A stretch of 64,000 bases of DNA from Gordonia sp049847105 (GTDB lineage Bacteria > Actinomycetota > Actinomycetes > Mycobacteriales > Mycobacteriaceae). Below are positions 17,554 through 25,946 of this stretch, piece after piece; position 1 is the first letter of the stretch, and every line of letters begins with the position of its first letter. Under the pieces are notes generated by a model that saw only the letters and a list, made by a program, of their open reading frames with translations, was not told the origin of the DNA and ran no database searches. The DNA is taken from contig NZ_JBNCNS010000002.1 of assembly GCF_049847105.1 (NCBI RefSeq), forward strand, positions 806,001 to 870,000. The letters are read 5' to 3'. Made by a program: the position numbers and the translations under genes.

Positions 17554-19377
17554 ATGAACCGGCGATCCCCCTGGCTCGGCCTGCTCGTCCTGTGTCTGCC
17601 GATGCTCATCGTGTCGATGGATGTCTCGGTCCTGTTCTTCGCCGTCCCGTATATCGCGGCCGATCTGTCGCCGACCCCGGAACAGCAGCTGTGGATCTTC
17701 GACATCTACGGATTCGTGCTGGCCGGGCTGCTGTTGTCGATGGGCTCGCTGGCCGACCGGATCGGCCATCGTCGCTTGTTGATGATCGGTGCCGCGGGCT
17801 TCAGTGCGGCCTCGTTGGCCGCGGCGTTCGCGACGTCGGCGGAGATGCTCATCGGTGCACGCGCCCTGCTGGCCGTGGCGGGCGCGACGCTGATGCCGTC
17901 GACCCTCGCGATGATCCGCCACATCTTCGAGGACGCCGCCCAGCGTGCCAAGGCGGTGGCCACCTGGAACGCGGTGCTCGCCGGCGGGGTGGCGGTCGGT
18001 CCGATCGTCAGCGGTCTGCTGCTCGAACACGTCTGGTGGGGGTCGGTCTTCCTGATCAACGTGCCCATCATGGTGGTGCTGATGCTGGCGGCGCCGCTGG
18101 TGCTGCCCGGCGACACCGCGACGCCGAGCCGGCGGGTCGATGTCGTCAGCGGCTTTCTGGTGCTCGGGGCGATGCTGCCCGGCGTCGCGGCGATCAAGAA
18201 TCTGGCTGCCGACGGATGGTCGATATCCCGGGCCGCGATGCTGGCGGCAGGTCTGCTGGTGGGCATGATCTTCGTGATGCGGCAACGCCGCATCGACGAT
18301 CCCATGGTCGATCTCGGGCTCCTCGGCGAGCGCCGGTTCGCGACGTCGATCTGGACGAACCTCATCTGCATGTTCGCCCTGCTGGGCAACTCCATCCTGA
18401 TGACGCAATATCTGCAATCGGTCCTGGGGTACTCGCCGCTGCGCGCTGCCCTCTGGAGTCTCGCGCCCTCGGTGGCGGTCGGAGCCGTCGCGCCGCTGAC
18501 CGCGGTCATCGCCGCGCGCATCGGTCGGCCTGCGGTGATCGTCGGCGGATTGGGCACGGGTGCCGCGGGTTTCGCAGTCCTGGGCGCCTTCACCGGGATT
18601 CACTCGCTGGCCATGGTGCTGATCGGCGCCACGCTGCTGGCATCGGGGGTCGTCGCGGCCACGTCGATGATCGCCGACTACGTGGTGGGGGTGGCACCGG
18701 CCGATCGTGCGGGTGCCACTTCCGGACTGCTCGAGACCTCGAGCGAGCTCGGGGGCGCGCTGGGTATCGCGGTCCTCGGCAGTGTGGTGAACGCGGTGTT
18801 CCGGTTGGGATTCCCGGCGGACCTGGCTGGGGGAGAGGCATCGCGGAGTCTTGCGGGCGCGGTGGCGGCGGTGCCGCACCTGCCGGCGGGGCAGGCGGCG
18901 ACGGTGCTCGATGCGGCGCGGCGAGCGTTTGTCGACGGTCTCGTGGTGGCCGCGTGGACGGGTGCGGCGATCTTGGTGTGCTCGGCGGTACTGGCCGGCT
19001 GGGGACTGCGGGCACGCTCGGGCGAGCGAACCCTCGAGGCGACGGGCGGTACGTCAGGCGCGCGGAGCGCGGGACCGCTTGATGATGGCCGAGCCGATCG
19101 CGACGACGATGATCGAGCCGATCAGGGCGCCGATGATGCCGCCCCAGTCGAACTTGTCGTCGTCGCCGATACCGAACAGGCCGGTGAAGACCCAATAGCC
19201 GAGCAGCGCACCGAGCAGGCCGAGGACCGTCGAGGCGAGCCACGACTGCCATCCGCTCATGCTCTTGAAGGCGTCGTTCGGCACGAGCGCCCGGGCGATG
19301 GCCCCGCAGACGAATCCGAGCAGCAACGCCGCGATCAGGCTTCCGATGTCCATGGCGACCTCCTGTCCGCAGACTAG
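17554..19377 (+). CDS. DHA2-type MFS multidrug exporter, 3'-extended
   Basis: The first ~500 residues form a 14-helix drug:H+ antiporter of the major facilitator superfamily: WIFDIYGFVLAGLLLSMGSLADRIG (motif A region), the R-rich loop and a motif C GxxxGPxxGG-like segment (GGVAVGPIVSG). It should export hydrophobic drugs or antiseptics under control of the adjacent TetR. ATG 17554 follows an AGAAAGG site; the frame upstream lies over the operators. The frame does not stop after the last helix near 19050 but runs on for about 109 residues of Asp/Glu/Arg-rich sequence that is exactly antisense to the glsB-like gene, ending at TAG 19375-19377. That tail is probably not a conserved domain. Confidence 0.8.
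   Translation: MNRRSPWLGLLVLCLPMLIVSMDVSVLFFAVPYIAADLSPTPEQQLWIFDIYGFVLAGLLLSMGSLADRIGHRRLLMIGAAGFSAASLAAAFATSAEMLIGARALLAVAGATLMPSTLAMIRHIFEDAAQRAKAVATWNAVLAGGVAVGPIVSGLLLEHVWWGSVFLINVPIMVVLMLAAPLVLPGDTATPSRRVDVVSGFLVLGAMLPGVAAIKNLAADGWSISRAAMLAAGLLVGMIFVMRQRRIDDPMVDLGLLGERRFATSIWTNLICMFALLGNSILMTQYLQSVLGYSPLRAALWSLAPSVAVGAVAPLTAVIAARIGRPAVIVGGLGTGAAGFAVLGAFTGIHSLAMVLIGATLLASGVVAATSMIADYVVGVAPADRAGATSGLLETSSELGGALGIAVLGSVVNAVFRLGFPADLAGGEASRSLAGAVAAVPHLPAGQAATVLDAARRAFVDGLVVAAWTGAAILVCSAVLAGWGLRARSGERTLEATGGTSGARSAGPLDDGRADRDDDDRADQGADDAAPVELVVVADTEQAGEDPIAEQRTEQAEDRRGEPRLPSAHALEGVVRHERPGDGPADESEQQRRDQASDVHGDLLSAD
19054..19353 (-). CDS. GlsB/YeaQ/YmgE family small membrane protein
   Basis: A 99-residue membrane protein of the transglycosylase-associated (GlsB/YeaQ/YmgE) family, with about three hydrophobic helices and glycine-rich motifs (IGSLIAALLLGFVCGAIAR near the start, GLLGALLGYW in the middle, GGIIGALIGSIIVVAIGS near the end). 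The family is often stress-induced; its biochemical role is unknown. The ATG is fixed by a strong GGAGG ribosome-binding site six bases away. The whole gene lies antisense within the 3' extension of the MFS reading frame. Confidence 0.85.
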   Translation of the reverse strand: MDIGSLIAALLLGFVCGAIARALVPNDAFKSMSGWQSWLASTVLGLLGALLGYWVFTGLFGIGDDDKFDWGGIIGALIGSIIVVAIGSAIIKRSRAPRA

Positions 19378-19405
19378 TCCGGGATGGGACGCCTCGGGGA
19401 TGCTT

Positions 19406-19591
19406 CTAGAGGATCTCGACCTTCGTGCCCAGTCCGAGGACGATGGCGTCACGGTCGTCCGAACTGTTCACGAGTTCCACGAGGTGCTGATCGGTGCCCG
19501 TCGGGGTGGTGGTCCGGACCACGGCGCGGAGGCCGTCGACACTGATGCGGTCCCCGGGGGCGAGGTCTTCGACAAATCTGGTGCGAGTCAT
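19406..19591 (-). CDS. Small hypothetical protein, 61 residues
   Basis: No family recognised. The sequence is beta-rich, with a PGDRISVDG turn and a TTTPTGTDQH segment, resembling a small beta-barrel. It has no membrane helix. Expression is supported by TATTTT at 19598-19603 (minus strand), six bases before the ATG at 19591, the leaderless pattern used by many genes in this window. It sits alone between the GlsB-like gene and the glnA1 terminator. Confidence 0.55.
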   Translation of the reverse strand: MTRTRFVEDLAPGDRISVDGLRAVVRTTTPTGTDQHLVELVNSSDDRDAIVLGLGTKVEIL

Positions 19592-19685
19592 GCTCTCAAA
19601 ATAAAGGCAAATGATGTGAAACGGCAGGGTACAAAGGCCCAGACGTGACACCAATCACCGATGTGAACACTGCCACCGACAGACG

Positions 19686-19721
19686 CCGAAGGGCGGCCGG
19701 GATGTCCCGGCCGCCCTTCGG
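19686..19721 (-). terminator. Terminator hairpin downstream of glnA1
   Basis: Perfect 17-bp inverted repeat (19686-19702 with 19705-19721) with a two-base loop; its core is GGGCGGCCGGGA. It begins 24 bases after the glnA1 stop. No long U tract follows, as is common in actinobacteria. Confidence 0.8.
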
Positions 19722-19745
19722 TTGCCTGTTCGGTTCGAGATCCGC

Positions 19746-21179
19746 TCAGCAGTCGTAGTAGAGCGCGAACTCGTACGGGTGCGGACGGATCTGCACCGGC
19801 TCGATCTCGTTCTCACGCTTGAGCGCGATCCAGGTCTCGATGAGGTCCTCGGTGAACACGCCACCGGCGGTGAGGTATTCGTGATCCTCTTCGAGCTTGT
19901 CGATGACCGCCGACAGCGAGGTCGGGGCCTGCGGGATGCCCTTGGCCTCCTCCGGCGGGAGTTCGTAAAGGTCCTTGTCGACGGGCTCGTGCGGCTCGAT
20001 CTTGTTCTTGATGCCGTCGAGTCCGGCCATCATCATCGCGGCGAACGCGAGGTACGGGTTGCCCGAGCTGTCCGGGCAACGGAACTCGAGGCGCTTGGCC
20101 TTCGGGTTGTTGCCGGTGATCGGGATACGCACGCAGGCGCTGCGGTTGCGCTGGCTGTAGACCAGGTTGATCGGTGCCTCGTAGCCCGGGACCAGACGCT
20201 TGTAGGAGTTCACCGTCGGGTTGGTGAACGCCAGCAGCGACGGCGCGTGGTGCAGGATGCCGCCGATGTAGTAGCGCGCCAGGTCCGACAGGCCCGCGTA
20301 GCCGGCCTCGTCGTGGAACAGTGGCTTGCCGTCCTTCCACAGCGACTGATGGGCGTGCATGCCCGAGCCGTTGTCGCCGAAGAGGGGCTTCGGCATGAAG
20401 GTGACAGTCTTGCCGTTCCCGTACGCGGTGTTCTTGATGATGTACTTGAACAGCAGTACGTCGTCGGCCGCGTGCAGGAGGGTGTTGTATTTGTAGTTGA
20501 TCTCGGCCTGACCGCCGGTGCCCACCTCGTGGTGCCCGCGCTCGAGTTCGAACCCGGCGTTGGTGAGGTTGGTCGACATCTCGTCGCGCAGGTCGACGTA
20601 GTGGTCGTATGGCGCGACGGGGAAGTAGCCACCCTTCGGACGGACCTTGTAGCCGAGGTTCGGGCTGCCGTCCGGATCGGTGGGCGAACCGGTGTTCCAC
20701 CAGCCCGACTCCGACTCGACCTCGTAGAAGGTGCCGTTCATCTGGGAGTCGAACGAGACCCCGTCGAAGATGTAGAACTCGGCCTCGGCGCCGAAGAAGC
20801 AGGTGTCGGCGATGCCGGTGGAGGCCAGGTAGTCCTCGGCCTTGCGGGCGACGTTGCGCGGGTCGCGGCTGTAGGCCTCGCGGGTGAACGGGTCATGGAC
20901 GAAGAAGCTGATGTTCATCGTCTTCGCCTTGCGGAAGGGATCGATCCGTGCGGTGGCCGGGTCGGGCAGCAGCATCATGTCGGACTCGTCGATCGACTGG
21001 AAGCCGCGAACGGACGACCCGTCGAACGCCAGCCCGTCCTCGAACACGTCCTCGTTGAACGCGGAGGCCGGGATCGAGAAGTGCTGCATCACGCCGGGCA
21101 GATCGCAGAAACGGATGTCGACGTACTCGACGCCCTCTTTCTTGATGCCCTCGAGAAGTTCTTCTTTGCTGCTGTACAC
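19746..21179 (-). CDS. glnA1: Glutamine synthetase type I, main ammonia-assimilating enzyme
   Basis: The 477-residue GlnA1 forms dodecamers and makes glutamine from glutamate, ammonia and ATP. Visible landmarks are LAFDGSSVRGFQ (flexible Asp loop), AEAEFYIF (metal Glu), GSGMHAHQSLW, NSYKRLVPGYEAP, RIPITGNNPKAKRLEFRCPD, and KDLYELPPEE with the adenylylation target Tyr405 for GlnE. The C-terminal ALYYDC matches the mycobacterial ending. The start is GTG, with an AAGGAG site about ten bases away. A four-box GlnR-type site lies about 105 to 142 bases upstream, and a strong hairpin follows the gene. Confidence 0.97.
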   Translation of the reverse strand: MYSSKEELLEGIKKEGVEYVDIRFCDLPGVMQHFSIPASAFNEDVFEDGLAFDGSSVRGFQSIDESDMMLLPDPATARIDPFRKAKTMNISFFVHDPFTREAYSRDPRNVARKAEDYLASTGIADTCFFGAEAEFYIFDGVSFDSQMNGTFYEVESESGWWNTGSPTDPDGSPNLGYKVRPKGGYFPVAPYDHYVDLRDEMSTNLTNAGFELERGHHEVGTGGQAEINYKYNTLLHAADDVLLFKYIIKNTAYGNGKTVTFMPKPLFGDNGSGMHAHQSLWKDGKPLFHDEAGYAGLSDLARYYIGGILHHAPSLLAFTNPTVNSYKRLVPGYEAPINLVYSQRNRSACVRIPITGNNPKAKRLEFRCPDSSGNPYLAFAAMMMAGLDGIKNKIEPHEPVDKDLYELPPEEAKGIPQAPTSLSAVIDKLEEDHEYLTAGGVFTEDLIETWIALKRENEIEPVQIRPHPYEFALYYDC

Positions 21180-21516
21180 CGTGCGGTGACTCCTTAACTT
21201 GTTCGGGTGGCCAGATCACCTGGCCCGCCTCACCCGCCACCGAGTTGCAGCAGCGGATCTCTGCAGAACCGTATGGACGCGAAGTTGCCCGCGCGTCAAG
21301 GCCGTGTTTCTCCTGTGTTACACGCGGTCGATGCTCGGGCGACGCACTATCGTCCCGGATCGCAACGATGCCATGTCCGCCGACGGAGCACCATCGATAC
21401 CCCGGAAACATCGGCCCGGGGTGGACGATGGTGGGCCGGTGAACTGCCACGACTACCATGGCGGTCATGGGTCAGGCGAGTAGAGGCAGCACGCAGCGCG
21501 GCGAGCCGGGGGTCCG
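21180..21516. promoter_or_regulatory. Divergent control region between glnA1 and the RDD gene
   Basis: This 337-base gap holds the glnA1 leader with its ribosome-binding site (about 21187-21195) and the GlnR-type site at 21284-21321. No further gene is seen in it. Confidence 0.6.
21284..21321 (-). promoter_or_regulatory. Four-box GlnR-type binding site upstream of glnA1
   Basis: Read on the minus strand from 21321: GTAAC, six bases, GAAAC, six bases, TTGAC, six bases, GCAAC. This matches the actinobacterial GlnR consensus gTnAC-n6-GaAAC-n6-GtnAC-n6-GAAAc, with the first pair perfect, the third box mismatched at its first base and the fourth at its second. GlnR is the global nitrogen regulator that activates glnA in Streptomyces and mycobacteria. 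Confidence 0.72.
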
Positions 21517-22020
21517 ATGATGGGCAGGGCAACCGGCTCCTGGCTGTCCGGCCCGCCAGTCGGGCCCAGCGGCGCCGACGTCGAGTATCGAGGCCAAGAC
21601 CTCGGTCTCCCCGAATCCGGCCCGGGCGCGCTCGCGGGCGGCTGGCAGCGCACCGCAGCCCTCCTCGTCGACTGGTTGCTCGCCGGCGGGATCTCATTGC
21701 TCTTCGTGTCCTTCGGTTCGCCGACGCTGGGGACGACCGTGCTCGGCGTCTGGTTCGTCCTCGGGGTGGTCGCGGTCACCTTCTTCGGTTTCACCCCGGG
21801 CCAGTTCGCCCTCGGATTGCGGGTTGCCCGGGTCGACCTCGGTCCCGACCGCGGAGAGGCGGAAGCGACCGGCGAGGTCCCGTTCGCGGCCGTCGGCATC
21901 CTGCGGACCCTCGGCCGGCAGGTGCTCATCGTGTTCCTGGTCCCGGCGGTGATCAACGACTACAACGGCCGGGCCTTACACGATCGGGCCACCGGGACGG
22001 CGTTGGTCCGCACCCGCTGA
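21517..22020 (+). CDS. RDD-family membrane protein (Rv2219A-like)
   Basis: A 167-residue membrane protein. After about 45 flexible residues comes an RDD domain with the marker Arg/Asp residues (GWQRTAALLVDWLLA), two central helices with GFTPGQFALGLRV, and a C-terminal NDYNGRALHDRATGTALV segment. RDD proteins have no settled molecular function, though some are Na+/H+ antiporter-like. In M. tuberculosis the same gene lies between glnA1 and the DUF4191 gene; here a 6.9-kb catabolic cluster separates the two. Confidence 0.82.
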   Translation: MMGRATGSWLSGPPVGPSGADVEYRGQDLGLPESGPGALAGGWQRTAALLVDWLLAGGISLLFVSFGSPTLGTTVLGVWFVLGVVAVTFFGFTPGQFALGLRVARVDLGPDRGEAEATGEVPFAAVGILRTLGRQVLIVFLVPAVINDYNGRALHDRATGTALVRTR

Positions 22021-22064
22021 CGGGGCGCGGTGCCGGGCGTCCACGAGTGTCGGGGTGTTCCTGC

Positions 22065-23606
22065 TCAGTCGGTGTGCCCCTTGAGGATCTCGTCCTCGAT
22101 GGTCCCGCCGAGGCCCTCGGCTTCCGGGTCGAATCCGTGCAGGCCACCACTCACCGCGTACTCCTCCTCGGGTGAGAGCACCAGTCGGTGCCGCCCGTAC
22201 AGCCCGAAGATGAGCAGCCCGATCGCGTAGAACACCACGATCGCGATCACCGCGTCCCGGTAATCCGGGTTGATCAGGACGCCGATGAAGGTGATGGCCG
22301 CGATGACGAACGCGATCACCGCGCCGGTGATCCCTGTCGGGCTCTGGTAGGGGCGGCGGGCGTTCGGGAACTTCCGGCGCAGCAGTACGAACGAGATCAT
22401 CTGCAGCATGTAGGCGAGCACGGCGCCCCACACCGCGATGTTCAGCACGATCGCGCCCGCGCCCGAGATCCAGTATTCGATGACCAGCAGTGCGATGAAG
22501 CCGACGACGGCCCCTGCGACCAGGGCGATGTACGGAGTCTGGCGGGACCCGGTGAGCGAGAGCATCTTCGGGTAGTAGCCGGCCCGACTCAGCGAGTAGA
22601 GGTTGCGGCCGTACGCGTACATGATGCCCTGCAGGCTCGCCAGCAATCCGATCAGCGCGAACGCTGACAACACTGACGCCCAGCCCGACGGCAGGAAGGC
22701 ACGGAATCCGTCGAGCAATGGCTCCCCGGAGTCGCCCAGGGCGGCGGATCCGGTGACGGCCGGGTTGAGGAAGAACACGATGGCCGCGCACCCGACGAGG
22801 GTGACCATGCCCCAGAGGCCCGCACGCGGGATGTCGCGGGTCGGTTCGTGGGCCTCCTCGGCCGCCAGCGGGAGTTCTTCGATGCCCAGGAAGAACCACA
22901 TCGCGAACGGCAGCGCGTAGAGGATGCCCATCACGCCGAACGGCAGGAAGTCGCTCGAACCCGCCTTGGAGCTGTCCGGATCGATGTCGAGGAGTTTGCC
23001 GAAATCGACGGCACCGTTGACGAACGCCAGGATGGCGAAGAGCACCAGGATGCCGATGGACACGACCGCCACCACGATCGCGAACTTGAACGACGCCTCG
23101 GCGCCCCAGGAGTTCAGCGCGATGAAGATCGCGTAGAGAATGATCCACCAGACCCATGCGGGCATGCTCAGGCCGAACATGTCGTCGGTGATGGCATCGG
23201 CATAGGAAGCGGAGAAATAGACCACGACGCCGGTGGTGAACACATACTCGATGGTCTCGGCGAAGCCGGTGACGAAGCCGCCCCACGGGCCCATCGCCGC
23301 ACGCGCGAACGAATACGCACCACCGGTGTGGGGCATGGCCGCCGACATCTCGCCGATCGAGAACAGCATGCCGAAGTACATGACGATGATGATCAGCGCG
23401 GCGATGCCCAGCCCGCCCCAGCCCGCCTGGCCGATGCCGTAGTTCCAGCCGGAGAAGTCGCCCGAGATCACCGCGGCGATCCCGATACCCCAGATGCCCC
23501 AGAAGCCGGCACTGCGCTTGAGTTGGCGCTTCTCGAAGTAGCCGTCCTCGGCGTGGGTGTAGGTGGCGCCCGCCGATTTCATCGCCGGGTTCGGGACATC
23601 TGCCAT
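22065..23606 (-). CDS. Amino acid/polyamine/organocation permease of the ethanolamine-permease type
   Basis: A 513-residue APC-superfamily transporter with 12 predicted helices. The N-terminal block SGDFSGWNYGIGQAGWGG, the FSIGEMSAAMPHTGGAYSFAR helix and AMGPWGGFVTGFAETIEYV closely follow the ethanolamine permease (eat) subfamily. It would import ethanolamine or a similar small amine, likely with H+. ATG 23606 is chosen because homologues begin close to it; the frame is open for another 31 codons. It is divergent from the glutamine synthetase-led operon and shares a 218-base control region with it, indicating a common pathway. Confidence 0.82.
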   Translation of the reverse strand: MADVPNPAMKSAGATYTHAEDGYFEKRQLKRSAGFWGIWGIGIAAVISGDFSGWNYGIGQAGWGGLGIAALIIIVMYFGMLFSIGEMSAAMPHTGGAYSFARAAMGPWGGFVTGFAETIEYVFTTGVVVYFSASYADAITDDMFGLSMPAWVWWIILYAIFIALNSWGAEASFKFAIVVAVVSIGILVLFAILAFVNGAVDFGKLLDIDPDSSKAGSSDFLPFGVMGILYALPFAMWFFLGIEELPLAAEEAHEPTRDIPRAGLWGMVTLVGCAAIVFFLNPAVTGSAALGDSGEPLLDGFRAFLPSGWASVLSAFALIGLLASLQGIMYAYGRNLYSLSRAGYYPKMLSLTGSRQTPYIALVAGAVVGFIALLVIEYWISGAGAIVLNIAVWGAVLAYMLQMISFVLLRRKFPNARRPYQSPTGITGAVIAFVIAAITFIGVLINPDYRDAVIAIVVFYAIGLLIFGLYGRHRLVLSPEEEYAVSGGLHGFDPEAEGLGGTIEDEILKGHTD

Positions 23607-23824
23607 CGCGGTGCTCGCTCTCACTCGGACCGGATCGTGTGCGGGGCGGGACGCCCGAGCAACTGATAAGGCAGAATATGACCTCAATGGTCGGCTCACC
23701 CACCTTTAAACGAAACAATCGGGTTAAATCAGGCGGTGACCGAGAGTTGGGCAATCGTCCAATGGTTGACTGTGGCAGACCGGTGCGGAGAGTCCGGTCA
23801 CGAGCGCGCACAGAGGAGTACGGG
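23607..23824. promoter_or_regulatory. Divergent control region of the gamma-glutamylation cluster
   Basis: An AT-rich stretch (23690-23730) in a GC-rich genome. CAATGGTCG (23685-23693) and CAATGGTTG (23760-23768) are near-identical copies 75 bases apart and are candidate regulator sites; GACCGG/CCGGTC at about 23778-23799 is another inverted repeat. GAGGAG at about 23813-23818 is the ribosome-binding site of the synthetase gene. No full GlnR site was found. Confidence 0.4.
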
Positions 23825-25186
23825 ATGACCGACGGCATGCTGGACCTGACCGATCTGCAGGAGCTCGTCGCGGCCGATGAGATCGATACCGTGATCGTGG
23901 CGTTCCCGGACATGCAGGGACGACTCACCGGTAAGCGGATCTCCGCGCGCCTGTTTCTCGACGATGTCGCCGCACACGGGTCGGAATGCTGTGACTATCT
24001 GCTGGCCGTCGACGTCGAGATGAACACCGTCGCCGGTTACGCCACGTCGAGCTGGGACACCGGGTACGGCGACATGGTGATGACCCCCGACCCCTCGACG
24101 TTGCGTCGGGTGCCGTGGCTCCCGGGAACGGCACTGGTGCTGGCGGATCTGAACACGACCTCCGGTTCGCCGGTGACCGTGGCTCCACGCAACGTCCTCC
24201 GCCGACAGCTCGATCGGCTCGACGAGCGCGGACTGGTGCCTTTCGTCGGAACCGAGCTGGAGTTCATGGTGTTCGACAACACCTATCGGGAGGCGTGGGC
24301 GAAGCGCTATCACGAGCTGACGCCTGCGACCGACTACAACGTCGACTACGCCATGCTCGCATCGACCCGGATGGAGCCGCTGCTGCGTGACATTCGGCGG
24401 GGGATGAGCGGTGCCGGGATGTACTGCGAGGGCGTCAAGGGCGAATGCAATCTCGGTCAGCAGGAGATCGCGTTCCGCTACGGCCATGCGCTGGTCACCT
24501 GTGACAACCACACGATCTATCGCAACGGCGCCAAGGAGATCGCCGACCAGCATGGCCAGAGCCTCACCTTCATGGCCAAGTTCGACGAGCGCGAGGGCAA
24601 CAGCTGTCACATCCACATCTCGCTGCGGGAGCCGGACGGCACCCCGGTCTTCGCCGACGCCGACGCCGCGAACGGAATGTCGCCGATGTTCGGGCACTTC
24701 ATCGCGGGCATCATCGCCTCGCTGCGGGAGCTGACGCTGCTTTATGCCCCGAACATCAACTCCTACAAGCGCTTTGTCGACGGAAGTTTCGCCCCCACGG
24801 CGATCGCTTGGGGTCTCGACAACCGCACCTGCGCGCTGCGGGTGGTCGGGCACGGCCGGGGGATGCGGGTCGAATGCCGGGCGCCCGGCGGCGACGTCAA
24901 CCAGTATCTGGCGGTCGCCGCCCTCATCGCGGGCGGTCTCGACGGCATCGACCGCGAGCTACCGCTGCCGGAGATCGCCACGGGTAACGCCTATCTGGGG
25001 TCGGCGCAGCGGCTGCCGACGTCGTTGGCCGAGGCCGCCGAGCTGTTCGCCGGCTCTGCCCTGGCTGTGCGTGCGTTCGGTGCGGACGTGGTCGAGCACT
25101 ACCTCAACAACGCAAGGGTCGAGCTGGCGGCGTACGGTGCGGCCGTGACCGATTGGGAGAGGGTGCGTGGCTTTGAGCGACTGTGA
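23825..25186 (+). CDS. Glutamine synthetase-like gamma-glutamyl-amine ligase (GlnA3/GlnA4/PuuA type)
   Basis: A 453-residue glutamine synthetase fold enzyme of the group that joins glutamate to an amine instead of ammonia (PuuA in E. coli; GlnA3 for polyamines and GlnA4 for ethanolamine in Streptomyces). Visible motifs are FPDMQGRLTGKR, GTELEFMVF (metal Glu), GECNLGQQEI, NSCHIHISL, NINSYKRFVDGSFAPTAIAWG and RVECRAPGGDVNQYLAVAA. It lacks the adenylylation loop of GlnA1. Neighbouring permease, aldehyde dehydrogenase and gamma-glutamyl hydrolase genes give the whole catabolic route. An ethanolamine substrate is favoured by the permease type and by an SDR in place of an amine oxidase. Confidence 0.85.
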   Translation: MTDGMLDLTDLQELVAADEIDTVIVAFPDMQGRLTGKRISARLFLDDVAAHGSECCDYLLAVDVEMNTVAGYATSSWDTGYGDMVMTPDPSTLRRVPWLPGTALVLADLNTTSGSPVTVAPRNVLRRQLDRLDERGLVPFVGTELEFMVFDNTYREAWAKRYHELTPATDYNVDYAMLASTRMEPLLRDIRRGMSGAGMYCEGVKGECNLGQQEIAFRYGHALVTCDNHTIYRNGAKEIADQHGQSLTFMAKFDEREGNSCHIHISLREPDGTPVFADADAANGMSPMFGHFIAGIIASLRELTLLYAPNINSYKRFVDGSFAPTAIAWGLDNRTCALRVVGHGRGMRVECRAPGGDVNQYLAVAALIAGGLDGIDRELPLPEIATGNAYLGSAQRLPTSLAEAAELFAGSALAVRAFGADVVEHYLNNARVELAAYGAAVTDWERVRGFERL

Positions 25187-25946
25187 GACCTCGGCTCGTG
25201 GAGTTGGGGCGGCCGGGCCGATCATCGGGATGACGACATACCTCGAACCGTCGCGGACCGGGGTCTGGGATGTGCAGGCGAGCTTCTTGCCCCGGGTCTA
25301 TTTCGACGGGGTGACCCGGTGTGGTGGTATCGCCACGCTGTTGCCCCCGCAACCGGTGGACGAGGCGGTGGCTGATCGGGTCGTCGACGGCCTGGATGCG
25401 CTGGTGCTGACCGGGGGCAAGGACCTCGATCCGGGTTCCTATGGCCGGCAACCGCATCCGTCGACCGATGAACCCCGGGTGGACCGGGATGCCTGGGAGT
25501 TCGCCCTGCTCGATGCCGCACTGCGGGCCGGCGTGCCGGTGCTCGGCATCTGTCGCGGAGCGCAGGTGGTCAACGTGGCCTTCGGCGGGACGTTGCATCA
25601 GCACCTGCCCGATGTCGTCGGGCATTCGCGGCACCAGGCAGGCAATGCGGTGTTCACCACGACCCGGATCTCGGTGACGCCGGGAACGCGCCTCGCATCC
25701 CTGATGGGCGAACAGACGTCGGCGGAGTGCTATCACCATCAGGCGATCGACCGTGTGGGTGAGGGTCTCGTCGTGTGCGCGCGCGACGACGAGGGGGTGA
25801 TCGAGGCGGTGGAAGGCCCGGGGGAGCCGTTTGTCCTCGCCGTGCAGTGGCATCCGGAGGAGCGCCTCGACGATCTGCGTCTGTTCGCGGCGATCGTCGA
25901 CGCGGGGCGTGTGTGGATGACACGACGATCGGAGGCGGATACATGA
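25167..25946 (+). CDS. Gamma-glutamyl-gamma-aminobutyrate hydrolase-type class I amidotransferase
   Basis: The 259-residue enzyme (PuuD-like, peptidase C26) would cut the gamma-glutamyl bond at the end of the pathway and return glutamate. The nucleophile is Cys129 in GICRGAQ; the catalytic His229 and Glu231 are in WHPEE. The TGGKDLDP motif near residue 83 is typical of the family. GTG 25167 overlaps the end of the synthetase gene by 20 bases, and the stop overlaps the next ATG. With a GlnA4-type route the product would be glutamate plus glycine; with a polyamine route, glutamate plus GABA. Confidence 0.87.
   Translation: MALSDCETSARGVGAAGPIIGMTTYLEPSRTGVWDVQASFLPRVYFDGVTRCGGIATLLPPQPVDEAVADRVVDGLDALVLTGGKDLDPGSYGRQPHPSTDEPRVDRDAWEFALLDAALRAGVPVLGICRGAQVVNVAFGGTLHQHLPDVVGHSRHQAGNAVFTTTRISVTPGTRLASLMGEQTSAECYHHQAIDRVGEGLVVCARDDEGVIEAVEGPGEPFVLAVQWHPEERLDDLRLFAAIVDAGRVWMTRRSEADT

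Noticed and set aside
19722..21197. Open frame of about 491 codons opposite glnA1
   Set aside because: Exact antisense of a highly conserved gene; high third-position GC of glnA1 keeps this frame open.
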